In this document: in pieces, positions 34,707 to 43,840 of the stretch
Numbering within the stretch: the stretch's first letter is position 1
Layout: the number at the start of each line of letters is the position of its first letter
Assembly: GCA_964451255.1 (NCBI GenBank)
Contig: CAYVHL010000005.1
Coordinates: 1-64,000 of the forward strand
Direction: 5' to 3'
From: JAHBTB01 sp964451255
Lineage (GTDB): Bacteria; Armatimonadota; Fimbriimonadia; Fimbriimonadales; Fimbriimonadaceae
Length of the DNA: 64,000 bases
Position numbers and translations under genes: made by a program
The notes under the pieces: model-generated
Databases searched by the model: none
Seen by the model: only the letters and a program-made list of their open reading frames with translations
What the model was told of the DNA's origin: nothing

Positions 34707-36274
34707 GCAGGCGCTCCTTCTAGGTCTGCGACGATAGCGTCGATCTGGGTTCTGAGTTCAGACTGTCGCGCCACGATCTGGGCGATCTTGGCGTTAAGGG
34801 CGGTGATGTCGATGGCTTCGGTCGTGTCCTCCTTCTCGACGAACGAGGACACGGAGATGTTGTAGTTATTCTCTGCGATGCTCGCTGCCGTCACGAGCTT
34901 GGCGAAGTGGGCTTCGTCGTGCCGCGCGTTGAACGCGTCCAGAATCTTCCTCTGATGCTCCGGCATCAGCTTGTTCTTGTTGCCAATTCGCTGGAAGAGA
35001 GCTGAGGCATCGATGAAGAGGACGGAGTTGTCCTTCTTCGACTTCTTGAGCACGATGATGCATGTCGCGATCGTTGTCCCAAAGAAGAGGTCGGGCGGAA
35101 GCTGGATCACCGTGTCGATGTAGTTGTTGTCGATCAGATACTTGCGAATCTTTTGTTCCGCGCCGCCACGATAGAGCACACCAGGAAACTCGACGATTGC
35201 GGCAGTTCCGTTTACCGCCAGCCAACTGAGCATGTGCATGGTGAATGCAAGGTCGGCGGCGGACTTAGGAGCAAGGACTCCAGCTGGCGCAAAACGAGGA
35301 TCATTGATCAGAAGCGGATTGGCGTCACCATCCCATTTGATCGAATACGGTGGATTGGACACAATAGCCTCGAACGGCTCGTCATCCCAGTGAAGCGGAT
35401 CGGTGAGAGTGTCGCCGTGAGCGATGTTGAACTTCTCGTAGTTAACATCGTGCAGGAACATGTTGATCCGGGCGAGGTTGTAGGTGGTGAGGTTGACTTC
35501 TTGGCCGAAGAATCCTTGGCGAACATTTTCCTTGCCGAGCACCTTGGCGAATTGGAGCAGGAGCGATCCTGAGCCGCACGCCGGGTCATAAACCTTGTTG
35601 ACCTGAGTCTTGCCTGCCACGGCGATTCTAGCCAGAACCTCTGAGACCTCCTGCGGCGTGAAGAACTCGCCTCCAGACTTGCCCGCCTGGGACGCGTACA
35701 TGGTCATCAGGAACTCGTAGGCATCTCCAAACAGGTCGATCGAGTTGTCTTCGTAGTTGCCGAGCGGCAGGTCGCCGATCGCGTCCAAGAGCTTGACGAG
35801 TTTCTCGTTGCGCTTGGCGACCGTCGGGCCAAGCTTCGCGCTGTTCACGTCGAGGTCATCGAAAAGGCCTTTGAGATCGTCTTCGCTGTCCGAACCAACT
35901 GCCGAGCCCTCGATGTTGTTGAAGACCCGCTCAAGCGTCTCGTTGAGATTCTCGTCGTTCTTGGCTTTCTTCCTGACGTTCGCGAAGAGCTCGGACGGCA
36001 GGATGTAAAAGCCCTTCTCGTTCACCGTGGCCTTCCGCCCGAACTCAGCATCCTTGTCGCTGAACTTCGAGTAGTCGAAGTCCTTCTCTCCGGCCTCTTG
36101 CTCTTGCTTGTTGATGTAGGCCGTCAGGTTCTCAGAGATGAAACGGTAGAAGAGCATGCCGAGAACATAGGACTTGAAATCCCACCCATCGACCGAGCCC
36201 CGCAGGTCGTTGGCGATCCGCCAGATCGTCTTGTGAACCTCGGCGCGTTGGGCCTCGCTCGTCGATGGGGGCAT
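34703..36274 (-). CDS. hsdM: type I restriction enzyme M subunit, DNA adenine methylase (523 aa)
   Basis: N-terminal HsdM helical domain (TIWRIANDLRGSVDGWDFKSYVLGMLFYRFISENLT). SAM-binding motif I VYDPACGSGSLLLQF lies near residue 230. Catalytic motif IV NPPYSIKWD lies near residue 306, as in N6-adenine methylases. Together with HsdS it methylates the recognition site and protects host DNA. First gene of the operon; its stop overlaps the rhuM start (ATGA). About 140 bp separate it from copy E upstream. A TAGGCT or TACGAT box just before the start could be the promoter. Confidence 0.96.
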   Translation of the reverse strand: MPPSTSEAQRAEVHKTIWRIANDLRGSVDGWDFKSYVLGMLFYRFISENLTAYINKQEQEAGEKDFDYSKFSDKDAEFGRKATVNEKGFYILPSELFANVRKKAKNDENLNETLERVFNNIEGSAVGSDSEDDLKGLFDDLDVNSAKLGPTVAKRNEKLVKLLDAIGDLPLGNYEDNSIDLFGDAYEFLMTMYASQAGKSGGEFFTPQEVSEVLARIAVAGKTQVNKVYDPACGSGSLLLQFAKVLGKENVRQGFFGQEVNLTTYNLARINMFLHDVNYEKFNIAHGDTLTDPLHWDDEPFEAIVSNPPYSIKWDGDANPLLINDPRFAPAGVLAPKSAADLAFTMHMLSWLAVNGTAAIVEFPGVLYRGGAEQKIRKYLIDNNYIDTVIQLPPDLFFGTTIATCIIVLKKSKKDNSVLFIDASALFQRIGNKNKLMPEHQRKILDAFNARHDEAHFAKLVTAASIAENNYNISVSSFVEKEDTTEAIDITALNAKIAQIVARQSELRTQIDAIVADLEGAPA

Positions 36275-36414
36275 CGTCGTAGCCTACCCGCGCCCTGTTG
36301 GAGGAATAAGCCGCCAGTCGTCGTATTCCTTCACCATCCATGCGGTCGTTCTGAAGGGCCAACCGGGGCATGGGACGACGCGGCGGTCTGTCCCGATTGG
36401 TGAAGCAATGGTCG

Positions 36415-37479
36415 TCAGACGGTTCCCAAGGTGACAAGGGCGGTCGTCTGGCCGGTGGCGGCGTCGACGAACCGGTAGGCGGCGGCGTATGCGCCTGGCC
36501 CGGTCGGGACGGTGGCGGACAGGTTCTCGGGGGTGAAGGCGACGAAGGCGCGGGTGCGGTAGGCGCGGCGTTCGGGTGTGCGGTTGGGGGAGGGAAGTGG
36601 CTGGAGGAGGAGCTCGGTGAGCACGCCGGGGGCGTTGGCAGCCGAGGCGGTGAAGGTGACGCCGGGGGCGTTTCCAGCACTGGTTTCACCAGTGGCACCC
36701 CTGGCAGTGAATGTGACGCCGGGGGCGTTTCCAGCACTGGTTTCACCAGTGGCACCCCTGCGCACTGGTTTCACCAGTGGCACCCCTTGCTTCACCTGTG
36801 CCGATAGGGGTTCCGTCGCACTGGTTGCACCAGTGGCACCCCTGGCGGTGAAGGTGACGCCTGAGACGTTTTCAGCACTGGTTTCGCCAGTGGCACCCGT
36901 GCCGGTGACGCCGGAGACGTTTTCAGCACTGGTTTCGCCAGTGGCACCCCTGCGCACTGGTTTCACCAGTGGCACCCCTTGCTTCACCTGTGCCGATAGG
37001 GGTTCCGTCGCACTGGTTGCACCAGTGGCACCCCTGGCGGTGAAGGTGACGCCGAAGGCATTTTCAGCACTGGTTGCACCAGTGGCACCCCTGGCGGTGA
37101 CGGAGATCCCGTCGCCGGCAAACGGCGTGGCGGGCGGGGTGAGGGGCGGGGTGGCGGCGGGGTCGATCTGGAGGAGCTTCACGGCGAGCCCGGTGAAGAC
37201 GGCGACGGCGCTGGGGTGGTAGTCGCGGCCGTCGACGGCGTTGGTGCGGACGACCGTCTGGGCGTAGGCGCGCCAGGCTTCGCACTGCTGGGGTGTCAGG
37301 TCGCGGAAAAGGCGCGTGGCCCGGGACATGGCGGCGCGGGTGGCTTCTTGGGCGGGGGTGCGGGGATCGCGGCCGACCACGCGGGGCTTGACGACGAGTC
37401 CGCTGGGGCACCTTTGGACGACGACGTCCCCGGCTTTGCCCCGCAGGTCGTCGAAGGCGATGGAGAGCGCGGCTTTCAT
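36415..37479 (-). CDS. dispersed unknown family, copy E (354 aa), expanded by translated palindromes
   Basis: Starts MKAALSIAFDDLRGKAGDVV and carries the N-terminal blocks (VVKPRVVGRDPRTPAQ, AWRAYAQT, GLAVKLLQI) and the C-terminal blocks (VTFTASAANAPGVLTELLLQ, NRTPERR, YAAAYRFVDAATGQTT). Between them about 130 residues of repeats are added at the place where copy A has its insert: units like RGATGATSAEN, ENVSGVTFTA and QGVPLVKPVRRG. Copy B lacks this segment. The family-1 palindrome is open in two frames, reading GATGETSA in one and GVPLVKPV in the other, and both are used. A GATAAA box lies 6 nt before the ATG. Function unknown. Confidence 0.85.
   Translation of the reverse strand: MKAALSIAFDDLRGKAGDVVVQRCPSGLVVKPRVVGRDPRTPAQEATRAAMSRATRLFRDLTPQQCEAWRAYAQTVVRTNAVDGRDYHPSAVAVFTGLAVKLLQIDPAATPPLTPPATPFAGDGISVTARGATGATSAENAFGVTFTARGATGATSATEPLSAQVKQGVPLVKPVRRGATGETSAENVSGVTGTGATGETSAENVSGVTFTARGATGATSATEPLSAQVKQGVPLVKPVRRGATGETSAGNAPGVTFTARGATGETSAGNAPGVTFTASAANAPGVLTELLLQPLPSPNRTPERRAYRTRAFVAFTPENLSATVPTGPGAYAAAYRFVDAATGQTTALVTLGTV
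36419..36665 (-). repeat. 247-bp direct repeat, right flank of the hsd operon
   Basis: The 3' end of copy E, about 97% identical to 28437-28683. Recombination between the two would remove the whole hsd operon. Confidence 0.88.
36677..37101 (-). repeat. nine family-1 palindromes inside copy E
   Basis: GCACTGGTTTCACCAGTGGC or close variants start at 36677, 36734, 36762, 36818, 36875, 36926, 36954, 37010 and 37077. The block from 36734 is duplicated from 36926, a 192-bp (64-codon) higher-order repeat. The array lies wholly within the open frame. Confidence 0.85.
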
Positions 37480-37523
37480 GTCGTCTTTATCGGGCGTGCG
37501 GGTGGCTTTCTGTAGGGGGTCCA

Positions 37524-37552
37524 CACGCATGCAGCACGCATCCGGCACGCAT
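37524..37552 (-). promoter_or_regulatory. three 11-bp-spaced heptamers upstream of copy E
   Basis: CACGCAT at 37524, 37535 and 37546, spaced 11 bp, starting 45 nt from the ATG at 37479. Heptamer, spacing and distance match copy A. Confidence 0.5.
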
Positions 37553-37611
37553 GCGGCGCGGTGGCGGCCGGCGGGAGGCCCGGCTGGCCCGGCCAGGGGT
37601 ATGGTCGTGGC

Positions 37612-38379
37612 GTGGCGCCGATCTCGCTCCAGATGTACACCGTCCGCGAACTGACGACGGAAGGCAGGCACGCGGCTGTCCTGCAGGAGATCGCCGCGAT
37701 CGGCTACCAGGGGGTCGAGGGCGGGGCGGACTTCGGGCTGAGCAGGAAGGAGTTCCGCTGGCTGGTCGAGGACCTTGGGATGTGCGTGTCGAGCACGTGG
37801 GGGCCCGTGCCCGAGAGCGACGCGGCCGTCCAGGAGCTGATGGACATCGCGGGCGAACTCGGGACCGACAACCTGGTCGGCGGTCTGTGGATCCCGGACT
37901 TCGAGTCTGAGGAGGCGGTCTGGCGGACGGCGGAACGGATCGCCTACGGCCTGCCCGCGCTGCGCAAGGCGGGGCTCTCGTACTCGTTGCACAACCACTG
38001 GATGGAGTTCGAGCCGTTGGGCGCGGGGCTGAAGATCGACCTGCTGGCGCGGCTGTGCCCGGAACTGCTCTTTGAGGTGGACGTCTATTGGGCGGCGAAC
38101 TTCGGGGCGAACGACCCGGCCGAGCAGGTGCGGCGTCTCCGCGACCGGATCGAGCTGTTGCACGTGAAGGACGGGCCGCTGGAGCGGGGCCAGCCCCACG
38201 TCGCGGTCGGCTCGGGGAAGATGGACGTGCCCGCCGTGCTGGGGGCCGCCGACCCCGGGCGTCTGCGGTGGCTCGTCGTGGAGCTGGACGACTGCGCGAC
38301 GGACATGATGCAGGCGGTGCGGGAGAGCCACGGCTATCTTGTCGGCAACGGGTTGGCGGCGGGGGCCCGCGCGGTCTAA
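37612..38379 (+). CDS. sugar phosphate isomerase/epimerase, TIM barrel (255 aa)
   Basis: The GTG at 37612 gives APISLQMYTVRELTTEGRHAAVLQEIAAIGYQGVEGG, the usual opening of the AP-endonuclease-2-like TIM-barrel family (IolE/YcjR type). Metal-binding candidates are the His in LHNHWMEFE, Asp and Glu in LLFEVDVYWAA, His in LLHVKDG, and Glu in WLVVELDDC. Such enzymes isomerise or epimerise keto-sugars and inositol derivatives. A second related gene follows 10 bp later, so the two are probably one operon. Confidence 0.88.
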   Translation: MAPISLQMYTVRELTTEGRHAAVLQEIAAIGYQGVEGGADFGLSRKEFRWLVEDLGMCVSSTWGPVPESDAAVQELMDIAGELGTDNLVGGLWIPDFESEEAVWRTAERIAYGLPALRKAGLSYSLHNHWMEFEPLGAGLKIDLLARLCPELLFEVDVYWAANFGANDPAEQVRRLRDRIELLHVKDGPLERGQPHVAVGSGKMDVPAVLGAADPGRLRWLVVELDDCATDMMQAVRESHGYLVGNGLAAGARAV

Positions 38380-38389
38380 ACTCCTGGCG

Positions 38390-39262
38390 ATGCTCACGAC
38401 ACGGACTGGCAGTTTCCCCATCGGCATTCGGCGCGGCTGGAGCGCCTGGCAAAAGGACTTGGACGCCCTGCTCGACTGGGCGCGGACGAGCGGGCTGGCG
38501 TGCCTGGACGTGGGCGGGGACGGGGACTCTGTGTCGGGGCAGGTCGTCGCCGCGGGGCTGGCGGTCGGCTCGGCCGACCTGCGGTCATGGAGCGGCCTGA
38601 TCAGCGCGGACGCCGGACGCCGCCAGGCGGCGGTGGACGAGAACGCGGCCTATGTCGCGGCCTGCGCCGCCCACGGGGTGACGAACTTCTTCGCCGTCAT
38701 GCTTCCCGAGGACCCGGCGAAGCCGCGTGACGAGAACTTCGGCCTGATGGTCGCGGGGCTGCAGGCCCTTGCGCCGCACCTGGAGAAGCACGGGGCGGCG
38801 GTGGTCGTGGAGGGCTGGCCGGGGCCGGGCGCGCTGGCCTGCACGCCGGAGGGCTACCGTTCGCTGTTCCGGGAGGTGCCGAGCCCCTCGATGGCGGTGA
38901 ACTTCGACCCCTCGCACCTGATCCGGATGGGTATCGACGCGCTGCGGTTCCTGGAAGAGTTCGCCCCGCGTGTGCGGCACGTGCACGGGAAGGACACCGA
39001 GCTGCTGGCGGAGGGGCTGTACGAGTTCGGCCACGAACAGCCGCCGACCTTCGGCAAGCCGCACGGCTTCGGCTCGATGTCTTGGCGGTACACGATCCCC
39101 GGGCACGGCTGCTTCCGGTGGTCGCGGGCGTTCGAGGTTCTGGCGTCGGCGGGCTACAAAGGCCGGGTGAGCATCGAGCTCGAGGACGAGCACTTCAACA
39201 CCGACGAGGCGGGCGAGAAGGCCGGGTTCTTGGCTGGGGCGGCGTTCCTGGCGAGTTGCTGA
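38390..39262 (+). CDS. sugar phosphate isomerase/epimerase, second copy (290 aa)
   Basis: Starts MLTTRTGSFPIGIRRGWSAWQKD 10 bp after the previous stop. TIM-barrel blocks include GAAVVVEGWPGPGALACTPEGYRSLF, AVNFDPSHLIRMG (metal Asp and His), RHVHGKDTELL and VSIELEDEHFN. It is only distantly similar to the gene before it. Probably acts in the same sugar pathway. Confidence 0.88.
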   Translation: MLTTRTGSFPIGIRRGWSAWQKDLDALLDWARTSGLACLDVGGDGDSVSGQVVAAGLAVGSADLRSWSGLISADAGRRQAAVDENAAYVAACAAHGVTNFFAVMLPEDPAKPRDENFGLMVAGLQALAPHLEKHGAAVVVEGWPGPGALACTPEGYRSLFREVPSPSMAVNFDPSHLIRMGIDALRFLEEFAPRVRHVHGKDTELLAEGLYEFGHEQPPTFGKPHGFGSMSWRYTIPGHGCFRWSRAFEVLASAGYKGRVSIELEDEHFNTDEAGEKAGFLAGAAFLASC

Positions 39263-39323
39263 GGCGCCGGTCGGGGGCACTGGCCCGGGCGCGGTGTGCC
39301 GGAGAGCCGATAAACTAGACGCC

Positions 39324-39794
39324 TTGGCCGACCGCCCCCGCGTCCTCTTTGTCTGCACGGGCAACATCTGCCGGAGCCCGATGGCGGAGGCCGTCCTGCG
39401 CCACATGGCGGCGTCGCGGGAGTTCGCGATCGACGTGGACAGCGCAGGCGTCGCCGGGTACCACATCGGCGAGAGCCCCCACCGGCTCACGCTGAAGACC
39501 CTGGCGAAGCACGGGGTCGCGCCGCCGGGCTTGGCGCGGCGGGTCAGCGCCCTCGACTTCCAGGAGTTCGACCACCTCGTGGCGATGGACTCGGGCCACA
39601 AGACGGACCTTTGCGCCTGGCCGGGCGCGGTCGTGGCCAAAGTCTCGCTGTTGCACGACTGGCGGCCGGACTTGGTCCCCTACGACGTGCCAGACCCTTA
39701 CTACGGTGCGGAGCCGCAGTACGAACGGGTTTATGAGATCGTCTCCATCGGCGCCGCGGCGATATTGGATCGTTTGGCTCACGGCCTAAGTTGA
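39324..39794 (+). CDS. low-molecular-weight protein tyrosine phosphatase family protein (156 aa)
   Basis: The P-loop signature C-x5-R is VLFVCTGNICRSPMAEAVLR, Cys11 to Arg17 with a TTG start at 39324. The general acid is in VPDPYYG. Such proteins dephosphorylate tyrosines, or act in exopolysaccharide control or arsenate reduction. The DPYY motif favours a phosphatase. No good ribosome-binding site is seen, and a GTG at 39294 is an alternative start. Confidence 0.85.
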   Translation: MADRPRVLFVCTGNICRSPMAEAVLRHMAASREFAIDVDSAGVAGYHIGESPHRLTLKTLAKHGVAPPGLARRVSALDFQEFDHLVAMDSGHKTDLCAWPGAVVAKVSLLHDWRPDLVPYDVPDPYYGAEPQYERVYEIVSIGAAAILDRLAHGLS

Positions 39795-39901
39795 TCGACA
39801 TTGTTCCTCCCGCCGTTCCGCGTCCCCCGACGTGTGGCCAAGACAATAACGGTATCACGAATGGGAGACGCGATGACCTGTCAGGTCTACCGGTTTTTGG
39901 G

Positions 39902-40936
39902 TCAATCGACGCGGGTTGACTCGCGCTCGACGAATTCCATCTTGAAGACTTCGAGCCTGTTTTCCTCGGGGGCCTCGCCGTTCACGCGTTGCAGGAGGAG
40001 GGACCAAGCCTTTTCTATGACCGCCGGGATCGGCATGCGTAGCGTCGAGATGGGGACATTGAAGTCGGCCGCCTGGGGAAAGTCGCCCGAGCCCCACAAG
40101 ACTGCGTCCTTGGGGATGCGCAGCCCCGCCTTGAGCACAGCGCGTGCCGCCCCGACCGCGTAAGTGTCGGTGAAGCCAAAGTACCCGTCGGCCTGGTTGC
40201 CTTGGGCAAGCCAGCGGGCGACCGCGTCCTCGGCGTCGGAGCTGCTTTCGCCAGCGGCGGCGATATACCGGGGTTCGAGCCCCGCCGCCTCCATCGCCTC
40301 GCGGTAGCCGCGCCGCCGCTGCTCGTTGGGGAACCCTTCGAGGATCCAGTCGCCGGTGACGTGGACGATGTTCCTCCTGCCCCGCCTGATCATCTCGCTC
40401 GTGGCCGACCTCGACGCGTCGAGCAAGTCCCAGGCCACGCGGTCGCCATTCGCAACCTCTTCCAGGCCGAGGACGCAGATCGGTGTCGAGAGGGTGGCCG
40501 GGTCTTCGCGGTAGCGCTCTGCCGCCTTGCCCGAGTCGATAGTCAGGATGCCGTCGACCGGCCAGTCCGCCGGGGTCGCGCCGTTCGCCCTCACCGCCTC
40601 GGCGCGGTCGAGACCGACGATCATGAGTTCCATCCCCGACTTGTTCGCCGCTTCGCTGACGAGTTGCAACATGTGGAGGTAGGTGATGATGGGTCGGTTG
40701 ATCGGCATCCAGACGCCGATGACGTCGGTCTTTCCGCGCCGGATGGCGACGGCGTGGCGGTTCGGCCGGTAGTGCAGTTCCTCGGCGGCCTTGCGGACCC
40801 GTTCGCGGGTCGTCTCGGGCAAGCGGACGTTCATGTTGCCCGCCATGACGTGGGAGGCGGTCTGAACCGACACGCCGGCGCGCAGGGCGACGTCCTTCAG
40901 CGTGATGCGACTTGTCTTTTTGCTGATGGAAGACAT
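39902..40936 (-). CDS. LacI family transcriptional regulator (344 aa)
   Basis: An N-terminal helix-turn-helix with the family hallmark (ITLKDVALRAGVSVQTASHVMAGN, then RERVRKAAEELHYRPNRHAVAIRRG) precedes a periplasmic-binding-protein-like sensor domain. It probably responds to a sugar. Its targets may include the isomerase pair or one of the importers, but no clear operator was found. The 230-bp region upstream is more AT-rich than its surroundings. Confidence 0.92.
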   Translation of the reverse strand: MSSISKKTSRITLKDVALRAGVSVQTASHVMAGNMNVRLPETTRERVRKAAEELHYRPNRHAVAIRRGKTDVIGVWMPINRPIITYLHMLQLVSEAANKSGMELMIVGLDRAEAVRANGATPADWPVDGILTIDSGKAAERYREDPATLSTPICVLGLEEVANGDRVAWDLLDASRSATSEMIRRGRRNIVHVTGDWILEGFPNEQRRRGYREAMEAAGLEPRYIAAAGESSSDAEDAVARWLAQGNQADGYFGFTDTYAVGAARAVLKAGLRIPKDAVLWGSGDFPQAADFNVPISTLRMPIPAVIEKAWSLLLQRVNGEAPEENRLEVFKMEFVERESTRVD

Positions 40937-41167
40937 AGGGAAGAGAGCTTGCGTCGTGCGACGGGATTCGGAACTTTGTTCGTTATTGCAATGCGTCGTC
41001 GTCCGATGTGACAGGAGTATGACGATTATCGCACCGCGATGTTAGCATCTTACCCAGTCTTGCAAAACTTTACACTATTCGACCGTTACGGGATGCTGTG
41101 TTCCCGTTACAGGCCGAGAACATGGAGCCGCTGGACGGACTGGGTGGGCGTTACGCCGGACGAGGGG

Positions 41168-42634
41168 CTAGAGCCCAGACTGCGCGGACTCGATCGCCCG
41201 CAGGCACGCGCGAGCCTTGTTGCCTGACTCGGCCCACTCCTTCTCGGGCACGGAGTCCCAGACGATCCCTGCCCCGGCTTGGACGTAGGCGACCCCGTCC
41301 TTGACCAGCACCGTCCGGAGAGCGATCGCAGTGTCCAAGTCGCCGTTCTGGCTGATGTAGCCGACCGCTCCCGCGTAGAGCCCTCGCCGGTTCTTCTCTA
41401 GTTCTTCGATGATCTGCATCGCACGGACCTTGGGCGCGCCGCTGACGGTGCCTGCGGGGAATGTCGCACGGAACAGATCCACGGCGTCCATGCCGTCTCG
41501 CAGCCGGCCGTGGACTTCGCTGACGATATGCATGACGTGGCTGTACCGTTCGATGACCATCATGTCGTCGACGCAGACCGAGCCGTAGTCGCAGACTCGG
41601 CCCAGGTCGTTGCGCCCGAGGTCGATGAGCATGACATGCTCGGCGCGTTCCTTCTCGTCGGCCAGGAGTTCTTGGGCCAGCCGGGCGTCTTCCTCCGGCG
41701 TGGCGCCTCGCCAACGGGTGCCGGCGATCGGGCGGACACGGGCCGTCCTGCCTTCGAGGCCGACCAAAAGCTCGGGCGACGCGCCGACGATGTCGAAGTC
41801 GCCCATCCGAAAGGTGAACATGTAGGGCGAGGGGTTGAGGGAGCGCAAAGCCCGGTAGAGCGTGAGCGGATGTGCGTCCAACAGTGTTTGGAAACGGACG
41901 CTGACCACCATCTGGAGGCCGTCACCCGCACCGATGTACTCCACGATCCGCCTGACGTTGTCCTCAAACTCCTCCTTGGTGATGTTCGCCTCGACCGGGT
42001 GGGAGGGGAACTGTCCGCCCGGAAGGTCGGGCAGGGGGCCGAGTAGCCGGTCGCGCAGTCGGATCGCCTCGGAACACGCCCGGTCGTAGCCCTCTTGCGT
42101 GCCGTCCGCCAAGACGATCACACGGTACAGGTTCTTTGCATGGTCGAAGGCGACCACCGAGTCGGTGACGAGCATGGCCACGTCGGGCAGTTGCAGATCG
42201 TCCGTCGTGGCGTCGTCCAACTTCTCGATGGTGCGCACGTAATCGTAGCCGACCATGCCGACCGCGCCACCCAGAAACTTCGGCAGGCCGACGGTCAGTT
42301 CGCCTCGGACGGGCGGCAGTTCGTCCCGAAGCAACGCCAAAGGGTCGGCCACGCCCGATTCGTCCAGACGAATGCTCCCGTCGGAGGCGGCTATGGTCGC
42401 TCGTCCGTCCTTCGCACGAAGAACCGCCCTGGGACGGGCGCCCATAAAGCTGTACCGGGCGATCTGCTCGCCGCCGGTGACGCTTTCTAAGAAGAAGGAG
42501 TAGGTCTCGTCGTGGGAGATCTTCCAGTAGGCGCCGAGGGGGGTCGTCGTGTCGGCGAGGACGTCGAGTGTGACCGGCACGGGCCCGCCGCCTGCCGCCT
42601 GTCGGGCATACTCCTCGCGCGGCGGTGAGACCAT
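41168..42634 (-). CDS. trpE: anthranilate synthase component I (488 aa)
   Basis: The start at 42634 (MVSPPREEYARQ) fits the family; a longer frame reaches into the yggS promoter. The chorismate-binding C-terminal domain is intact: RPIAGTRWRGATPEED, LADEKERAEHVMLIDLGRNDLGRVC, FPAGTVSGAPKVRAMQIIEELE and GDLDTAIALRTVLV. The N-terminal regulatory domain has LLESV-like LESVTGGEQIARYSF. It makes anthranilate for tryptophan with a TrpG partner not seen here. Divergent from yggS with 40 bp between. Confidence 0.93.
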   Translation of the reverse strand: MVSPPREEYARQAAGGGPVPVTLDVLADTTTPLGAYWKISHDETYSFFLESVTGGEQIARYSFMGARPRAVLRAKDGRATIAASDGSIRLDESGVADPLALLRDELPPVRGELTVGLPKFLGGAVGMVGYDYVRTIEKLDDATTDDLQLPDVAMLVTDSVVAFDHAKNLYRVIVLADGTQEGYDRACSEAIRLRDRLLGPLPDLPGGQFPSHPVEANITKEEFEDNVRRIVEYIGAGDGLQMVVSVRFQTLLDAHPLTLYRALRSLNPSPYMFTFRMGDFDIVGASPELLVGLEGRTARVRPIAGTRWRGATPEEDARLAQELLADEKERAEHVMLIDLGRNDLGRVCDYGSVCVDDMMVIERYSHVMHIVSEVHGRLRDGMDAVDLFRATFPAGTVSGAPKVRAMQIIEELEKNRRGLYAGAVGYISQNGDLDTAIALRTVLVKDGVAYVQAGAGIVWDSVPEKEWAESGNKARACLRAIESAQSGL

Positions 42635-42674
42635 GGGCCGAATTATGCCCGAGCCTAGACGGCACAATCCGGGC

Positions 42675-43331
42675 ATGGCGATTGGAGTGAAGTCCCGCAT
42701 TCAATCGGTGCGAGACCGGGTTTCACGAGCTTGCGAGGCGGTGGCGCGCGACCCCGAGGAAGTGACCCTTGTGGCTGTGACGAAGACCGTGTCCGCCGCC
42801 GCGGTCTTAGAGGCTCATCAGGCCTGCGCCAGACACTTTGGCGAGAGCCGGTGGCAAGAGGCGCAGACAAAGGTCCACACATTGCCGGAAGACGCCGCCT
42901 GGCACTACATCGGCAGGCTGCAATCGAACAAGGCGCTGCTCGTAGGAGGGACCTTTGACGTCATCCACACGCTTGAGAACGACCGGCAACTGGAACAATT
43001 GGACCGTCTAGACCGCGTTGTGGACGTGATGGTCCAAGTCAACATCGCGCAAGAATCACAAAAGGGATGCGTTTTTTTGGAAACCCTTGACGAATATGTC
43101 GATCATGTGTCAAAACACCATCAGGTTCGTTTCCGTGGGCTGATGACCATCGGTCAGGCGGGAACAAGTCCGGAAGAGACGCGGCAGGCTTTCCGCGCTT
43201 TGGCCGAGGCGAACCGTCGGGTTGGCGGCGTCTGGCTGAGCATGGGGATGAGCCATGACTTGGAAGTGGCGGTCCAAGAGGGATCCACCCATATCCGAGT
43301 CGGAACTGCGATCTTTGGAGACAGGGCCTAG
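42675..43331 (+). CDS. yggS: YggS/PLPBP family pyridoxal phosphate homeostasis protein (218 aa)
   Basis: Family blocks: TLVAVTKTVSA with the PLP-binding Lys37, FGESRWQEAQTKV, WHYIGRLQSNKA, VQVNIAQESQKGC, RGLMTIG, LSMGMSHDLEVAVQEGSTHIRVGTAIFG. The protein binds PLP without enzymatic activity and buffers vitamin B6 pools. It is followed 27 bp later by sepF, the classic ylmE-ylmF pairing of cell-division clusters. Confidence 0.93.
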   Translation: MAIGVKSRIQSVRDRVSRACEAVARDPEEVTLVAVTKTVSAAAVLEAHQACARHFGESRWQEAQTKVHTLPEDAAWHYIGRLQSNKALLVGGTFDVIHTLENDRQLEQLDRLDRVVDVMVQVNIAQESQKGCVFLETLDEYVDHVSKHHQVRFRGLMTIGQAGTSPEETRQAFRALAEANRRVGGVWLSMGMSHDLEVAVQEGSTHIRVGTAIFGDRA

Positions 43332-43358
43332 TGTCTAAGGAAGGACAGGCGACATATC

Positions 43359-43769
43359 ATGGAAGAAACGATCGACAAGCCAGGATTTTTTACCAAGCTG
43401 GCCAACCTCATGGGTCGAAGACCGGATGAAGAGCCGGTCGACGAGACTGAACCCATAGCCCATCCTAGTCCGCCTTTCCGTGTGCACGCCATGCATCGTT
43501 ACCACGTCGTGGTGCGAAGACAGATCGAAAAGTTTCAGGATGCGGTCGCGGCTGCGGACGGACTCAAACGGGGCGAGCAACAGATCCTAAACCTGACGAT
43601 GGCGTCGCCAGAGCTGCGCGAAAAAATCAAAGATTTCATGTGCGGCGTGAACTACACCGCGGAAGGCACCTGGGAGGAGCTTGGGGAGCACGTGTTTCTC
43701 CTTGCTCCCGCCAGTGCCTATGTTGAAGTGGCACCTTCTTCGCAGAGGTCCGAAGCCGGTCTCAATTGA
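43359..43769 (+). CDS. sepF: cell division protein SepF (136 aa)
   Basis: A short N-terminal membrane-targeting segment (ETIDKPGFFTKLANLMG) and acidic linker precede the SepF domain. The domain shows YHVVVRRQIEKFQDAVAAADGLKRGEQQILNLTMASPELREKIKDFMCGVNYTAEG. SepF links FtsZ to the membrane at midcell. The length is typical and the context with yggS supports the call. A terminator follows. Confidence 0.85.
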   Translation: MEETIDKPGFFTKLANLMGRRPDEEPVDETEPIAHPSPPFRVHAMHRYHVVVRRQIEKFQDAVAAADGLKRGEQQILNLTMASPELREKIKDFMCGVNYTAEGTWEELGEHVFLLAPASAYVEVAPSSQRSEAGLN

Positions 43770-43840
43770 GTCGGCTGTTATCCAATAAGCACTTATCTAT
43801 CAAGGAATAGGACAAGCGAAGACAACGAGGGAACACCATT

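Noticed and set aside
36415..38427. A 670-residue form of copy E starting far upstream
   Set aside because: The extra N-terminal part is antisense to the isomerase gene. The conserved family start MKAALS and upstream boxes support 37479.
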